DNA of 64,000 bases from Apricaphanius iberus (Eukaryota; Chordata; Actinopteri; Cyprinodontiformes; Aphaniidae): positions 248,001-312,000 of the forward strand of contig JAPXFQ010002141.1 of NCBI GenBank assembly GCA_028564705.1. The letters run 5' to 3'. Below the pieces are notes generated by a model. That model did no database searches and was not told the origin of the DNA. It was given only the letters and a program-made list of their open reading frames with translations. Both the position numbers and the translations under genes were made by a program. Position 1 is the stretch's first letter. The number at the start of each line of letters is the position of its first letter. Of this stretch, positions 1 through 10,128 are shown piece after piece.

Positions 1-599
1 ATGAGCTGCAACAACTCAGCCAACCTTACACTGATTCGGATCAAAATGTCATTCCAACTAAGACAGGTGGGTTATGCTGATAGTTAATCCGATCGCGGCA
101 CATGTAAACTCTTATTCGTAATCTAGGTCTTTACAGCGCATGTCTGTTACATCCTGCGTTGACGTACCTTACGCTGTACAGAAGCTTGATGAAAGCATGT
201 CGGGCGTGAAACCAAACTGAAAAAGTTTATACTGTTTGGCTTGTAAATGTAAAATTGTTTCCAGAAAAAATAAAAGCACGCTAAGAAGAAGAAGAAGTGT
301 GGCGGATATAAACGCTTGTCATAATCGGATAGATGTTGTCAGGGCCAAGGACACAGTCAAATTCTAATCTGATCAATGATCAGATCAAAGACATTTAGCA
401 CATTTCAATGTATATATTGGAAGCTAAATTTGTCTTGTTAGCCACTTGGTTAAACGTGTATGCTCAGTGATGTTTTCTGTGTTTCTCTGGCTGTGTCGCA
501 GTGCCACCAATGGGTCCAGCATAGGTACTACAGCAGTTTTAGCAGTTCATGGTTGAAGGTTTGAATTATTGTGATGCTGTTTTTACACTCTGTTTTTAA

Positions 600-789
600 A
601 ACCATACCAGTTTTGTATCTGTGTAAGCAGGGCCTAAATGTTTAGTTTGAAGCTGAATATTTAGCTATAGATTAGCCCGCTAGCTAAACTTTTATCATAA
701 AACTGGATATTTATCTTGCTAATATAAGTTAAATATTTCGTTGGAAAAGATTATATATTTGGTTGGTAAGCTAAATATTTAGTTTGGAA
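600..789 (+). repeat. Degenerate 20-bp minisatellite, first part
   Basis: Repeated variants of a unit like AGCTAAATATTTAGTTTGGA are visible from about 640 to 789. The array is interrupted at 790 by a hAT-type element and resumes at 2028. It belongs to the array-plus-core family that recurs at 3.7 kb, 17.3 kb and 35.6-36.6 kb. Confidence 0.6.
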
Positions 790-1067
790 TAGGGCTGCAC
801 GATTTTGTCCAAAAAAATAATCCCGATTATTTTTGATCAATATGGTAATCACGATTATTAATCACGATCATTCATCCAGTCCTGTAAAATATCTATTTTT
901 TTGCACCAATTATAAACATAAATAAATTTTTTTTGTTAAAAATTAAAACTTTAGATTAGAATAGATGATTAATAATGCAAAAAACTGACAAAAACCATCT
1001 CCAATATATATATACATAGATGTATAAATACATATATATATATATATATATATACATAGATGTATAA

Positions 1068-1150
<83 letters not shown>

Positions 1151-2027
1151 AAAGTACAAGCTAAATATGTTATTGCAGAGTGCAATCTCAAAGTGCAATT
1201 TATGGGAAACAATTACAGCTTATACAGAAAAGGCCTTTGACATTCCCTGCATCCAAATCCTTAGTATTTACTATATGCTATGTAGCAACTATTACTCACC
1301 TGTTAATATAATACTGCATAGCAAATGATCGCGTAATAGGCATGAAATCAGACTTACTGCTCCACCATTTTGCGTGTCCTTTGACCCATATGACTTCTGT
1401 TGACCCAGATATTTACCTTACGTTCGCCTGTGGTCCCACCATCCTCTAGCCGTTATTTTGTCTGGTATGACTTAACAACTTAAATGTTAAACAGTCGAAA
1501 AACAATTACAGTAATCAGTAACATCGCTACATGTACATTTATTTACCGAAACTGCAGCGGTATCAATGGTTGACAGTTCGTCTCTAGTCATTTTTAGCTA
1601 GGTCCTTCTTCTTCTATGATTTGGGGGCTTCCGGTGCATTGTGGGATAGCGTAGCATCCACCGGCTGCTTACTGTGGCGGTAGTACACTTTCGGGAAGTT
1701 TCTGCTTACTAGTCAGATCCATAATGGAGATTTGGATCTACTACATTGCTCAAATACTCCTCTTCACCTGCTACGTAGCAAGCGTAGTGCAGCCATTATG
1801 AGTGCTGAGTGGCATGGGCGTGGTTTTTAATTGGTCAGCTTAATGAAGCTTTAGCCATGGGTTTGCCCCCTGGTGGTTGGCTGACTATTGGTTGAGGCAG
1901 TGTATGATGAAGAGGCACACAGTGAAGGTTGCATTTTGAATGTAAATATCGTTCCAGATCAGGTTCATTTAATTGTGGCCACCAAAATTGTTATCACGAT
2001 CAAAATCCGATTAATTGTGCAGCCCTA
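790..2027. mobile_element. hAT-type nonautonomous DNA element with 8-bp target duplication
   Basis: The left end begins TAGGGCTGCACGATTTTG and the right end closes with TTGTGCAGCCCTA, so the termini are inverted. The flanks are gtttggaa (782..789) and gtttggag (2028..2035), a near-perfect 8-bp target duplication as expected for the hAT superfamily. Further in, AATCACGATTAT-type sequence is present at both ends in inverted orientation. No transposase is readable over 1,238 bp, so it is nonautonomous. It carries a long (TA)n run. It inserted into the 20-bp minisatellite, so it is younger than that array. Confidence 0.8.
1033..1147. repeat. (TA)n microsatellite
   Basis: A run of alternating TA of about 115 bp, interrupted once by tacatagatgtataaatac, a segment that also precedes it at about 1012..1032. 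It lies inside the hAT-type element. The open frames it creates (poly Ile-Tyr) are not genes. Confidence 0.95.
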
Positions 2028-2250
2028 GTTTGGAGCTAGACATAAAATGCGTAAACTAAATATTTACCATCTTAAATAAGTAGTTAGTTAAAACGGTCAC
2101 ATTAAAATAAATGCAAATGTGTGATAACATGGACGCAAATAGGACTTTGGAAAAATGAATCCCCTTTTATTTATCTTATGACAGGTAAAATAACTCAAAT
2201 TATTGCTGTTAACTGTCAACTGTGTAACTTTCCAATCTTTACGGCACCCC
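2028..2250 (+). repeat. Array remnant plus conserved core (family copy a)
   Basis: After the hAT element the minisatellite resumes briefly (AAACTAAATATTTACC) and is followed by a core that recurs in the window. Its landmarks are AAATGAATCCCC, TTATGACAGG, AAATTATTGCTGTTAA, and AACTGTGTAACTTT followed by GGCACCCC. The order array then core matches the other full copies. Confidence 0.55.
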
Positions 2251-3719
2251 ATACCTGCTTCATCCCATCACTTATGACCAATAAGAGAATTACAAACACC
2301 AATGAATTACAATTGTCTCCTTTTTCTTAGCTTTCGGTGCTGTTTAATCCTTCATTTGTTTGCTCTCTTGAGAATTTTTTTGGAACATTCAGTTTTAAAA
2401 CTGAGAGGTCTCGCCACCATATGAGGTAATCACTGAGTAACTGGTATTGATCAACAAACATTTTGACTCCCTGGAGACATATTTAGGTAATTATGTGCTA
2501 TGAAGCTGAAATTTTCTTATTATCTTTTAATGAAGCAAAGCTTGATTTCTCCATTTAGATTCTAGCTATTTATGCACAGCATTCCCATGCCATTCCCTTA
2601 CCACAACCCAAACTAATTCAGGGTAATGAGTGGGAGTTTCCTCATTGCAGCTTGAAGCAGATTGATGGCATCGGTGTTGAGCAGCTACATCAGGAATCTT
2701 TCTTTCTCTGGGCCTCTGTGACCCGACTGCTGACACCTGACATCCTGTTTAGCGCAGCACAGACAGGGGCCTAATGCTCTGACTCAGAACGAGTGTAAAT
2801 GATGCGCTGCTATGCCTCTGTTCTGTTGCTATTATTTTGAAATGCAATAACACGCGGTGCAGCTGAGGTCACCGCCATAACACATCCTTTATATGGCATT
2901 TACCCGTCTAGAAAGTAAGAAGCTTTGGTTATTTGCTCGCAGGAGTACATTATCTGCTTCTGCTTGAGGCTGACCGGGAATATTGCTGTCTTTATTTTTA
3001 GCACTGTTTTGGTGATCACTGATGTGTACAAATCAAATTTAGGTCTGTCGGGTCTCAGTAATGACAGTGTTGACTAAGACTGACCAGTCATCCGATTGGT
3101 GCGTGGCTGTCTCCTTTTGTAAACTGCTAAGGACAGCAGAAAATGGAAAGAGCCCACAGAGAGGGAAGGAAGAGTGCAACAAAGGCAAGAAGCAAGAAAG
3201 ATGCTGAGAGGAAATGAAAGGCCGGGTGAGCGAGAGGAAGATGAGCCGAGAAAAGAGGCATCTCAGCAGTTCTGCTTGTGTTAAATCATTGCTGAATATT
3301 CCTGCAACCTAGAGCTGTGTGCCCTGTGTGTACAAACAGACATCCACCCCCCCCAACCCCAAAAAATATATATATAAAAAGAGTTGCTCATTGTAATTCT
3401 GTCCACTGAGCTTCCCAGGCTCTTAAAAGACAGCCTGCAGGGTTTAGAGGTAGGACTACAGTAGAGTAATGCAGATTTGGACGTGGATGAGTCACACTCC
3501 CATCCCATGGTGAACATCTTGCAGTCAGGACTTCGTCCTACACAGTCGCAAAGTTGGGTTCCAGGGCTTAGTTGAGTTTTGGAGAAAGCGTGCCAAACAG
3601 TGCTTTGCTTCCCTGGAGGTTTGTGATAACAACCCCATGATTCACAGGGCAAATACTCAGCATCTCCCAAATCTGAGTTTACAGTTTGGCTCAATGTCCT
3701 CACGTTTGTTGAGAATTTG
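2251..3719. other. Single-copy intronic sequence, no gene seen
   Basis: No repeat recognised. About 2560..2880 is less AT-rich than its surroundings, free of obvious repeats, and could be a conserved noncoding element; this is only an impression. A purine-rich stretch runs from 3140 to 3240. The 140-codon minus-strand frame at 3281..3703 shows no recognisable domain and is not called. Confidence 0.4.
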
Positions 3720-3798
3720 ATGCAAATTAAATATCCAGTTTGGAAAACATATATTTAGTTATACAGCTAGTTTTTAGACAAAATATTTTTCCAAGCTA

Positions 3799-3889
<91 letters not shown>

Positions 3890-4100
3890 TTACATACAGT
3901 TTGTAAAACAATTATTTATTATTTACATCTAAATAAAATAAAAGAGACATGTACTTAGGAAATGTGACATAAATATATCAATGAAAATTCGACTTCGGAA
4001 AATGAACCCCCATTTTTTTCCTTCTATGACAAGCTAAAGAATCCAAAATATTGCTATTAATTTTTGTCGGTGTAACCTTACGAACGGCATCCCTTAATAA
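3720..4100 (+). repeat. Array plus core (family copy b) with (AT)n expansion
   Basis: Minisatellite-like text (AAGCTAAATATT, TATTTAGTTATACAGCTAG) at 3720..3803 runs into an (AT)n microsatellite at about 3803..3884. It is followed by the core at about 3960..4095 with landmarks GTGACATAAATAT, AAATGAACCCCC, CTATGACAAGCTAAAGAATCC and GGTGTAACCTTACGAACGGC. Same order and orientation as copy a. Confidence 0.6.
3803..3884. repeat. (AT)n microsatellite
   Basis: About 80 bp of alternating AT with one phase slip near 3843, inside copy b of the array-core family. It appears to have grown from an AAATATT unit of the minisatellite. Confidence 0.95.
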
Positions 4101-4319
4101 CCTGTATATTATGGGCCGCAAAAAACGTCAAATTTGGGTTTTCATAATAATAACGTTGTTTTTATCTAAACTTGTAAGACTGCAAGACAAAATAACTTTC
4201 TTTTCACTTATAAAGAATGGATCTGTGTTTCCTACAATATGAGGCGTTAAAAGAAACAAATGGGATCATCCCTTCTCATAGCCGCTAGTTTGGTGTGATT
4301 CATCCAGTTCTGTAAATTC

Positions 4320-4490
4320 CTGGGGGTTTATTACCTCCAACAGGGAGGTTATGTTTTCGTCAGGGTCTGTCTGTCTGTCTGTCTGTCTGTTTGAAACATA
4401 AATCAAAAGGTTATAAGTAGATTTTAAGGAAAGTTTCAGGAAATGTCTCCAGAACTATGGATTTTTGGTTAATTGGTCTCCCTTGCTTAC
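4320..4490. repeat. Dispersed fish repeat with GTCT microsatellite
   Basis: The text GGAGGTTATGTTTTCGTCAG, then a (GTCT)n run at about 4368..4391, then GGTTATAAGTAGATTTTAA and TTTCAGGAAATGTC, matches a repeat commonly seen in teleost genomes (recalled, family name not certain). It has no coding content. Most of 4491..5674 after it shows nothing recognisable. Confidence 0.45.
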
Positions 4491-5674
4491 CCCCAGGTAT
4501 GTCCTGTCCTGTCTTTGTGTTACCCGATGATGCTCCCCACCTCTAGCCCAACGACCGCTGGTATTAGGCACCAGCCTACCTTCTACCCTGTATGGAGAAG
4601 CAGGATTAAACAAATAATTTTATACCATGTCATTGTGTTTCTTCAGCTTCATCTAGAAAACTAGTAGTGGGGGGGGGAGAAATGACATTGCAGACATGTA
4701 ATCGGTTGTGACATTCTGCACATGCCATCTTGTACTGCGAGCCCCAAGCTTTTTTTTTCTTCTTCAGACTCATGAAGTACAAAACGTAGGTCTGTCCTTT
4801 CTATGAGAATGCAAGGATGTTAAATTGAAAGAAGAGAAAAACAATGTGCAGAGAGGGTTAGTGGACACCGACAGGGCATTAAGTGTCAGCACTCTGCCAC
4901 TTCAGTGCACACTGATGAACAACAGTTATTTCATCTCCTCATCGGCAGCTGTATGTGTGAATGTGTGTGTTCAGTTCACTCCAGACTTGTATAATGTCCT
5001 CTAGATGCTGTAAGAGAGAATTTGGGTTTTCACTGGTGAAAACGGAGCAAGCCACAGGGGAAATAGTCTTTGATTCACGAGCAGCAGCAATCTTTCCTAA
5101 AGGGTTCAAGTCAGCATTTACTTTGGAATTCAGTAAATTAAATATGTAAAATATTGAATGAGGTTTGCTTGCCTATTTGCTTGGCTTCATAAATTAAAGA
5201 ATGTGAAATATTGTACCTTTAACAATATATCTGGAGATAAATGAATCAAAACAACAAATACATGAAATATTTCGCTCTATTTGCAGATTTGCCTTAACTT
5301 TGTCTAAAGTCTTCATTGAAAAAAATCTAAATCAAACCTGCACAATGTATTAAACTGTGCTTGTCATTGTAATATCATTGTGTGCAGTAACCATTCTCTA
5401 ATCAGAATGAAGCCCCCGGATGCAACAGTTGGTGTCTACGATGTTTATTTCCATGCAATCAAATAATTTACCTTTGTTTATAGGGTGCTGATCTACAGCA
5501 TGTCTCATCTAAGGGCACTTTTACAAGAAAAACAAAGAATGAAATTCAGACGTTCTGAACTCAGAAGAGAGTAGTGCTAACGATTAATAACAAAACGTGT
5601 TTTTTTTGTTTTTAGGGATATAACTGAATTGTTCTTTTTCTCTTTCTGCATTTTGCTTCTTTTTTCATTCGTCT

Positions 5675-5945
5675 CCACCTCCCGCGGTTTGACCTGTTAA
5701 TCAGCCGCGCTGTATGGCAGACGTCTGTGATGTTGGCTTGATGTCAAACCCACAGCGGGGGGGAAACAATATGTAATCCCAGCCCCCTCAAGGCGCACCT
5801 CTCCTGCGCCCCAAGTCATCCTATCTCTTGTATTGAAGAGGAGCTACTGCGCATGTACAACTTTTAACGAGACCCTATGAACCTATGAGTTTTTTGCGTC
5901 CCAAGGTGGAAATACCTCCTCAGACAGACGAGAATGAACGTATCA
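5675..5945 (+). repeat. Dispersed ~260-bp repeat, copy 1
   Basis: This segment matches the reverse complement of 53395..53665. Shared landmarks include CCTGTTAATCAGC, GGCAGACGTCTG, GATGTCAAACCC, TCTTGTATTGAAGAGG, GCGCATGTACAACTTTTAA and AAGGTGGAAATAC. It is relatively GC-rich and moderately diverged between copies. Class unknown; no coding content. Confidence 0.65.
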
Positions 5946-6109
5946 ACTCACCATACACAATAAAATATTTATCATGCACATCTGAAAACCCCCCCACATA
6001 TATTTATTTTGAAATATATTTATGTTAACATAAAAAAAAGTCCCTTTTTCTCAAGGTAATATGGCAAATGTTGAGTGGTGGGGCACTGCCCTTACACCCT
6101 CTATTGGCA

Positions 6110-6270
6110 AGACACCACTATATGAACTTGAATGACGTTCATAAATAAATACAGCTGACGCAAATGTGTCTCATAAAACTCTTCCTCAATTTATCTCATC
6201 ACAGACTGAATAAGCTAAATTCCCGCTGTTGAATTTTGACTGTAACTTTACAAATGGCAGTCCAACTGCT
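6110..6270 (+). repeat. Core of array-core family (copy c)
   Basis: Landmarks GACGCAAATGTG, TTTATCTCATCACAGACTG, GAATAAGCTAAATTCCCGCT and TTTTGACTGTAACTTTACAA followed by ATGGC match the core of copies a, b, d and f. No minisatellite is visible beside this copy. The following 6271..7433 shows no recognisable feature. Confidence 0.5.
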
Positions 6271-7433
6271 CTTGACTGTAGCTTTTATTTGGTCCTTTAT
6301 CTCCACTACATTGTGACAATGATAAAGTTTCAGGGTCCTAGGAAAATTAATGGGGCATAAAGATATTATTTGAAAAAATAATGATAAACACTTAAAATGT
6401 TTACAAGAAGTCAGTTATTTTGGGGATATGAAAAACCAACCTGAAGTGTGAAAGTATAAAACTGAATATTGTATTTTTACGTTAATCTCAGTGTATTATG
6501 TTGTTTTATTTATAACACGTATTTACAATAAATCTGTCACTTGTAAAGTAAAGTGCTTTTTTCTGCTCTATTTTCTTACCTATTCATTATCCAGTTGGGA
6601 CAGAGACACAAAATACATATAGAATCCATGTCAGTCTCTTCAATAAGGTGTTATCAGTTTCTCTGATTGTTTTCAGGAACTTCAGATGTAATATTCATGA
6701 CTTTCCTTTCAAAATGATCGTTGGAGTCAAACAGGATGCTGAAGATAATTTGTCCCCTTGCTGAGAAGATTATAGTCTGCATTTCTGTTCTGTGTGTTTG
6801 TCAGCAGGATGGCTCATAACTGATTTCTGCTAATTTTAGTGGACTGCATGGCTGCAGGCCAAGGAACAGATGATTAGATTTAGGTGGCAAGCCAGAAGTG
6901 GAACTTATTCAAATAAAGAGTTGGCATTTTAGGCAGAAATGGAGAGAGAGAAACCTTACATCCGACGGATGAATTTGCATCGCCACATATCTGAATATAC
7001 TTTCACTGGCCACTTTATTAGTTACATTTTGTTTGTTAGGAGCTGAACTGTTGTTTCTTTACCATTTCATACCACCTTTGATTCTTTGTAAATTTAAAAT
7101 AATTTGACGTCTTTCCCAGAAAGTTTTGGTCCGCATTTACAAAGGAGGATTACACAATTACTGTAGATTTCTCGGCACTTCTGTTCCACCACACCCTAAA
7201 TCTACTATTCATATTTCATAATTATATAACGTGCTCGGTTTGCATACACATAGTAAAGTTATTTTGCTTTCTCTACTTTGTTTTACTGCATTTTAGTAGC
7301 AAAACAAATCAACATGTTGGTACAAAGGACTTAACTTTTTATAAAAAAAATGTCTTAAGACAACAGTCACCGTAATTACCTGCCAAGCTACATTTAACTT
7401 TCTCTGGCGGCTAGCTGTGCCGGCAGACAGGTT

Positions 7434-7870
7434 AGGGATGTGCATTGGCAAGAATCTGGCAAGAAGAAATGAATCACCATATAGTGGGTACGATATAATA
7501 TATTGCGATACATCGCAATACTAATAGACTAATATTTTGTGATTTTTATAACAGAATTATACAACAGTTAGTTCCGACCAAGTAATTTAATTGGACAAAG
7601 ACATTCCATGAGTGCTGATATTGGAGTGTAACAGCATTGGGACTTTTTACAGGAAACGGTCCAGTCCCAATCCCCACAACGCAACGTACAGTCCTCTACA
7701 AAGTGCACTTGGCAGAAGTGCACACAAACGTTCAAGAGCATAGTGAAGAAGTGGGCAAATAATAGCAGTACTGGTACAGCGAGGATCACATTTTTGGCCT
7801 GTGGCACGGTGTCGTATCTCCATGACGACCAAAATATGGGGTGCTGGTTGTAGTTTAATATGATAAAACT
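7434..7870. mobile_element. hAT-like element, left end visible
   Basis: TAGGGATGTGCATTGGCAAG followed by ACGATATAATATATTGCGAT and ACATCGCAATA resembles the terminus of nonautonomous fish hAT elements. The matching right end was not located, so it is probably truncated. The overlapping minus-strand frames at 7568..7877 show no domain. Confidence 0.4.
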
Positions 7871-8879
7871 GAAACAAATCAGCTAATTTTAATCAGCTAA
7901 ACCACCTGTAAATGTTTATTTTATTTATTTACAGAAAATATAGGCTATAAGAATTATTTAAAAGAATGTGTTTATTTTATTATTTATATTTGTCCAACCT
8001 GGTGTGTTAACTGAACTGACGCAGGAATTTCTGGGAGATGCTCTTTTCACCAACAATAAATAAACCTAAATACAATTTTATTTAAAATGTAGAGGAATAG
8101 GTGTTCTTCGTTAATTATTTAAAAGGTTAAAAGGGACTGAATCATGCTATTTTACAGTTCTTCTGGGTTAGACACATATATGATAAAATGTTATCATTGA
8201 TGTTATATAGTGTTAATTTGTCCTAACATTTAAGTTGTATCCTGTAGTTAATGTTGGACCACGAAGTAAAACGGCTACTTTCTCTATAAAACCCACTCAA
8301 GGTTGAATTTGCCTGTTTAAGACTATGATGTATTAGATTTGTCCCTGCTAGTGCTAGCTTTTCTCTTGTTTTCATTAAGCCAAGCTCTAACGTTAATTTT
8401 GGTACATAACCCGATGGTATATTCTTTACTGCCTCCAAAATCCCTGATTACTACTGGTTTACTGGGGGGGGGGTCCATACATTGCATGGTTGCAACTTCA
8501 TTTACACAGGTGTTGTAATCCGTTTTTTGTTTGGGGGGAGGTGGCTCTAATGTGTTGGTGAAATTACAAAAGCGATTAAGAAAAGTTGATGAAAAATATG
8601 TTTGGTAGGATTAATGAAATATTTTAAATGCATAAATGCAATTGTAAAACAATGCAAAATACAGGAAATATATTTAGGTAATTCAAATGGTGGTTTTTCA
8701 TTTTCAAATAATGGATTCCTAAAGTTTACTTATGGTATTTTCTTTTCTTTGTGTATTAAGATTGTGTTAATGGTGAGAGGTCCTGTTCTGGAGGAGCCTG
8801 TGAGGCTTTAATGTCCCTCTCCTTATCATGCATATTCCTCCATATGTTTTTCTATTTGTTCCTGTACTGTGAAACCTAT

Positions 8880-9578
8880 GGGAAGCCTAAGTCTCCTTCC
8901 TTTCCGGTCGGCCCGTGGGCGATAAAAGTTATTTTCTGGTCCACTTTGTCTTACGTCCTGAATCACACATATGTTGTACTTCGATGATATGATAAATGAT
9001 AACTAATGATGTACATTTCAAATGTGTTTGCCCAGTGATTTGGGATTTATTTGATTGTAAAAATTTGCATTTAAAATGCCTACAAATCAGAAATCAGAAG
9101 TCGCATAAATAACGCCATTTGGCTAACGGGAGCTAGTACTAGCTATAGCACGTAAAACACTCACCTAAAGCTTTTAGAGCTTCTCCTCCATGCTGGCCCT
9201 CACTCCACCGACTGCTTTATCCTCCACATAGCTGCTACTTTCCTCATGGTCAGGTTTAGAGAGGTTTTATCCGTGTTTAATGCTCCTTTCTTTGGCCTGG
9301 AGGCTACAACCCTCGCTCTCCTTCTTCTTCTGCAGTTGTAGTCCGGTAAATGTTTTGACACAAAACCTACAGTAAATTTTGACTCCGGTCGAAAAACAAA
9401 ATTTTCTCTGCATCCAAATTAGTTTTTTTTTTAATTCACGGACATCATATGTTTGATTCACGGCGCATTTCAAACTGGAACAGAAAATAACTTTTATCGC
9501 TCCATCGACTCTCATTCATTTTTTTTGGCATTAGGGGACCCATGGACCGGAAGTAGAAGGTCATGACTTAGGCTCTCC
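8880..9578. mobile_element. DNA element with long terminal inverted repeats, copy 1
   Basis: The left end (GGAAGCCTAAGTC, then CCGGTCGGCCCGTGGG, then GCGATAAAAGTTATTTTCTG) recurs inverted at the right end, ending GACTTAGGCTCTCC. The inverted similarity continues into the ATCACACATATGTTGTAC / ATCAAACATATGATGTCC segments, so each arm is of the order of 100 bp. Internal sequence from about 8998 matches 28078..28605. No transposase readable; target duplication not clear. Confidence 0.65.
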
Positions 9579-9689
9579 ATTACTTATACTCTCCAGTATA
9601 CATCTTGCTAAACCGTCTGGACTTTAATTATGTCTAAATAACAACCACTGCTGCTGATATTGTCAAAGCAGAAATTCTTCCACCTTCCT

Positions 9690-9781
9690 TTCTAAGAACC
9701 TAACCTTACCTTATCCTCCCTACTCTCTCCTCCTTATTGGTCCCAAACCTCCCTTTCCTCCTACCTTCTCTCTTCTTCCAG
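9690..9781 (+). promoter_or_regulatory. syngap1: Splice acceptor region of syngap1 exon 2
   Basis: A long pyrimidine-rich tract (CTCCCTACTCTCTCCTCC, then CCCTTTCCTCC, then CTTCTCTCTTCTTCCAG) ends in CAG at 9779..9781. A possible branch-point sequence (CCTAACC) lies near 9698. This supports exon 2 starting at 9782. Confidence 0.8.
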
Positions 9782-10128
9782 ATGCAAGGTGTGCCGCCCC
9801 CCCCTCCTATCATCATCACCATCACCATCATCGCTCCCACGTCCAGTCCTTCCACGCTCCTTCCTACCACCGTCCCTCTCATGAGCGTCCCTCCTACGAG
9901 CGTCCTTCCTACGATCGCCCCTCCTTTGATCGTCCCTCCTTTGACCGTCCTTCCTTCGACCGCCCATCCTTCGACCGCCCTGCCTACGAGCGTCCTTCCC
10001 ACCACCGTCCATTGCACGAGCGCCCCGTCTACGACCAACCTTTGCACGACCGTCAACCCCAGGACCGCTGGAACCCCCGTCGTTGTGTGAGCTCCGGACA
10101 TCCGTACAGCATGTTGGACCAGGAAGAG
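9782..10128 (+). CDS. syngap1: syngap1 exon 2 (partial CDS), expanded
   Basis: SYNGAP1 is a postsynaptic Ras/Rap GTPase-activating protein of excitatory synapses with PH, C2 and RasGAP domains; this exon encodes only the N-terminal lead into the PH region. The exon starts with AT, the last two bases of a split codon; a G from exon 1 would give Asp, which fits the human exon 1/2 boundary within Asp23 as I recall it. Reading on gives ARCAAPPSY, seven His, a long run of R-P-S-Y/F-D/E pentamers, then DRWNPRRCVSSGHPYSMLDQ and EE before the donor GTACGG. The human counterpart reads [20 protein letters not shown] and on to LDEDE, so the W-N-P-R-x-C-x-x-S-G and M-L-D frame is shared. Exon length is 347 nt against about 122 nt in human (from memory), phase 0 at the 3' end. 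Whether this is the syngap1a or syngap1b paralogue is not decided. Confidence 0.9.
9811..9831 (+). repeat. syngap1: Poly-histidine tract in syngap1 exon 2
   Basis: Seven consecutive CAT/CAC codons encode His. Mixed codon use suggests it is not a recent pure-codon slippage. It sits between the conserved exon start and the pentamer repeats. Confidence 0.9.
9868..10077 (+). repeat. syngap1: 15-bp coding minisatellite (pentapeptide repeats)
   Basis: About 14 in-frame 15-bp units encode pentamers such as HRPSH, ERPSY, ERPSY, four of DRPSF, DRPAY, ERPSH, HRPLH, ERPVY, DQPLH, DRQPQ and finally DRWNP. The four DRPSF units are most alike, differing mainly at third positions. The last unit merges with the conserved W-N-P-R segment, and the single YDRP of the mammalian protein looks like the ancestral unit. 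Because the period is a multiple of three, other frames are also open here. Confidence 0.9.

Larger units (their letters stand above)
1..9781 (+). other. syngap1: syngap1 intron 1 (3' part)
   Basis: Everything upstream of exon 2 is read as the end of intron 1, because exon 2 begins inside a codon behind a strong splice acceptor. I looked for an exon encoding the expected N-terminus (MSRSRASIHRG in mammals, from memory) and found none, so exon 1 should lie before the window. The stretch is AT-rich and holds repeats listed separately. No feature is seen in 1..599 apart from a short GAA run near 286..297. Assignment as intron rather than 5' flank is inference. Confidence 0.65.

Noticed and set aside
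943..1212. 89-codon minus-strand frame rich in Ile-Tyr
   Set aside because: It is the translation of the (TA)n microsatellite inside a hAT element.
3241..3310. ATG at 3241 opening MSREKRHLSSS, considered as syngap1 exon 1
   Set aside because: Resembles the expected MSRSRAS only over three residues, ends in a stop after 23 codons, and has no donor in the right phase.
3281..3703. 140-codon minus-strand frame
   Set aside because: No recognisable domain, no splice or promoter support, and its end is set by an AT-rich repeat; chance open frame is more likely.
9706..10101. 131-codon antisense frame and the overlapping 117-codon + frame across syngap1 exon 2
   Set aside because: A 15-bp coding repeat keeps all frames periodic and open; the frame that joins exon 3 and matches SYNGAP1 is a different one.
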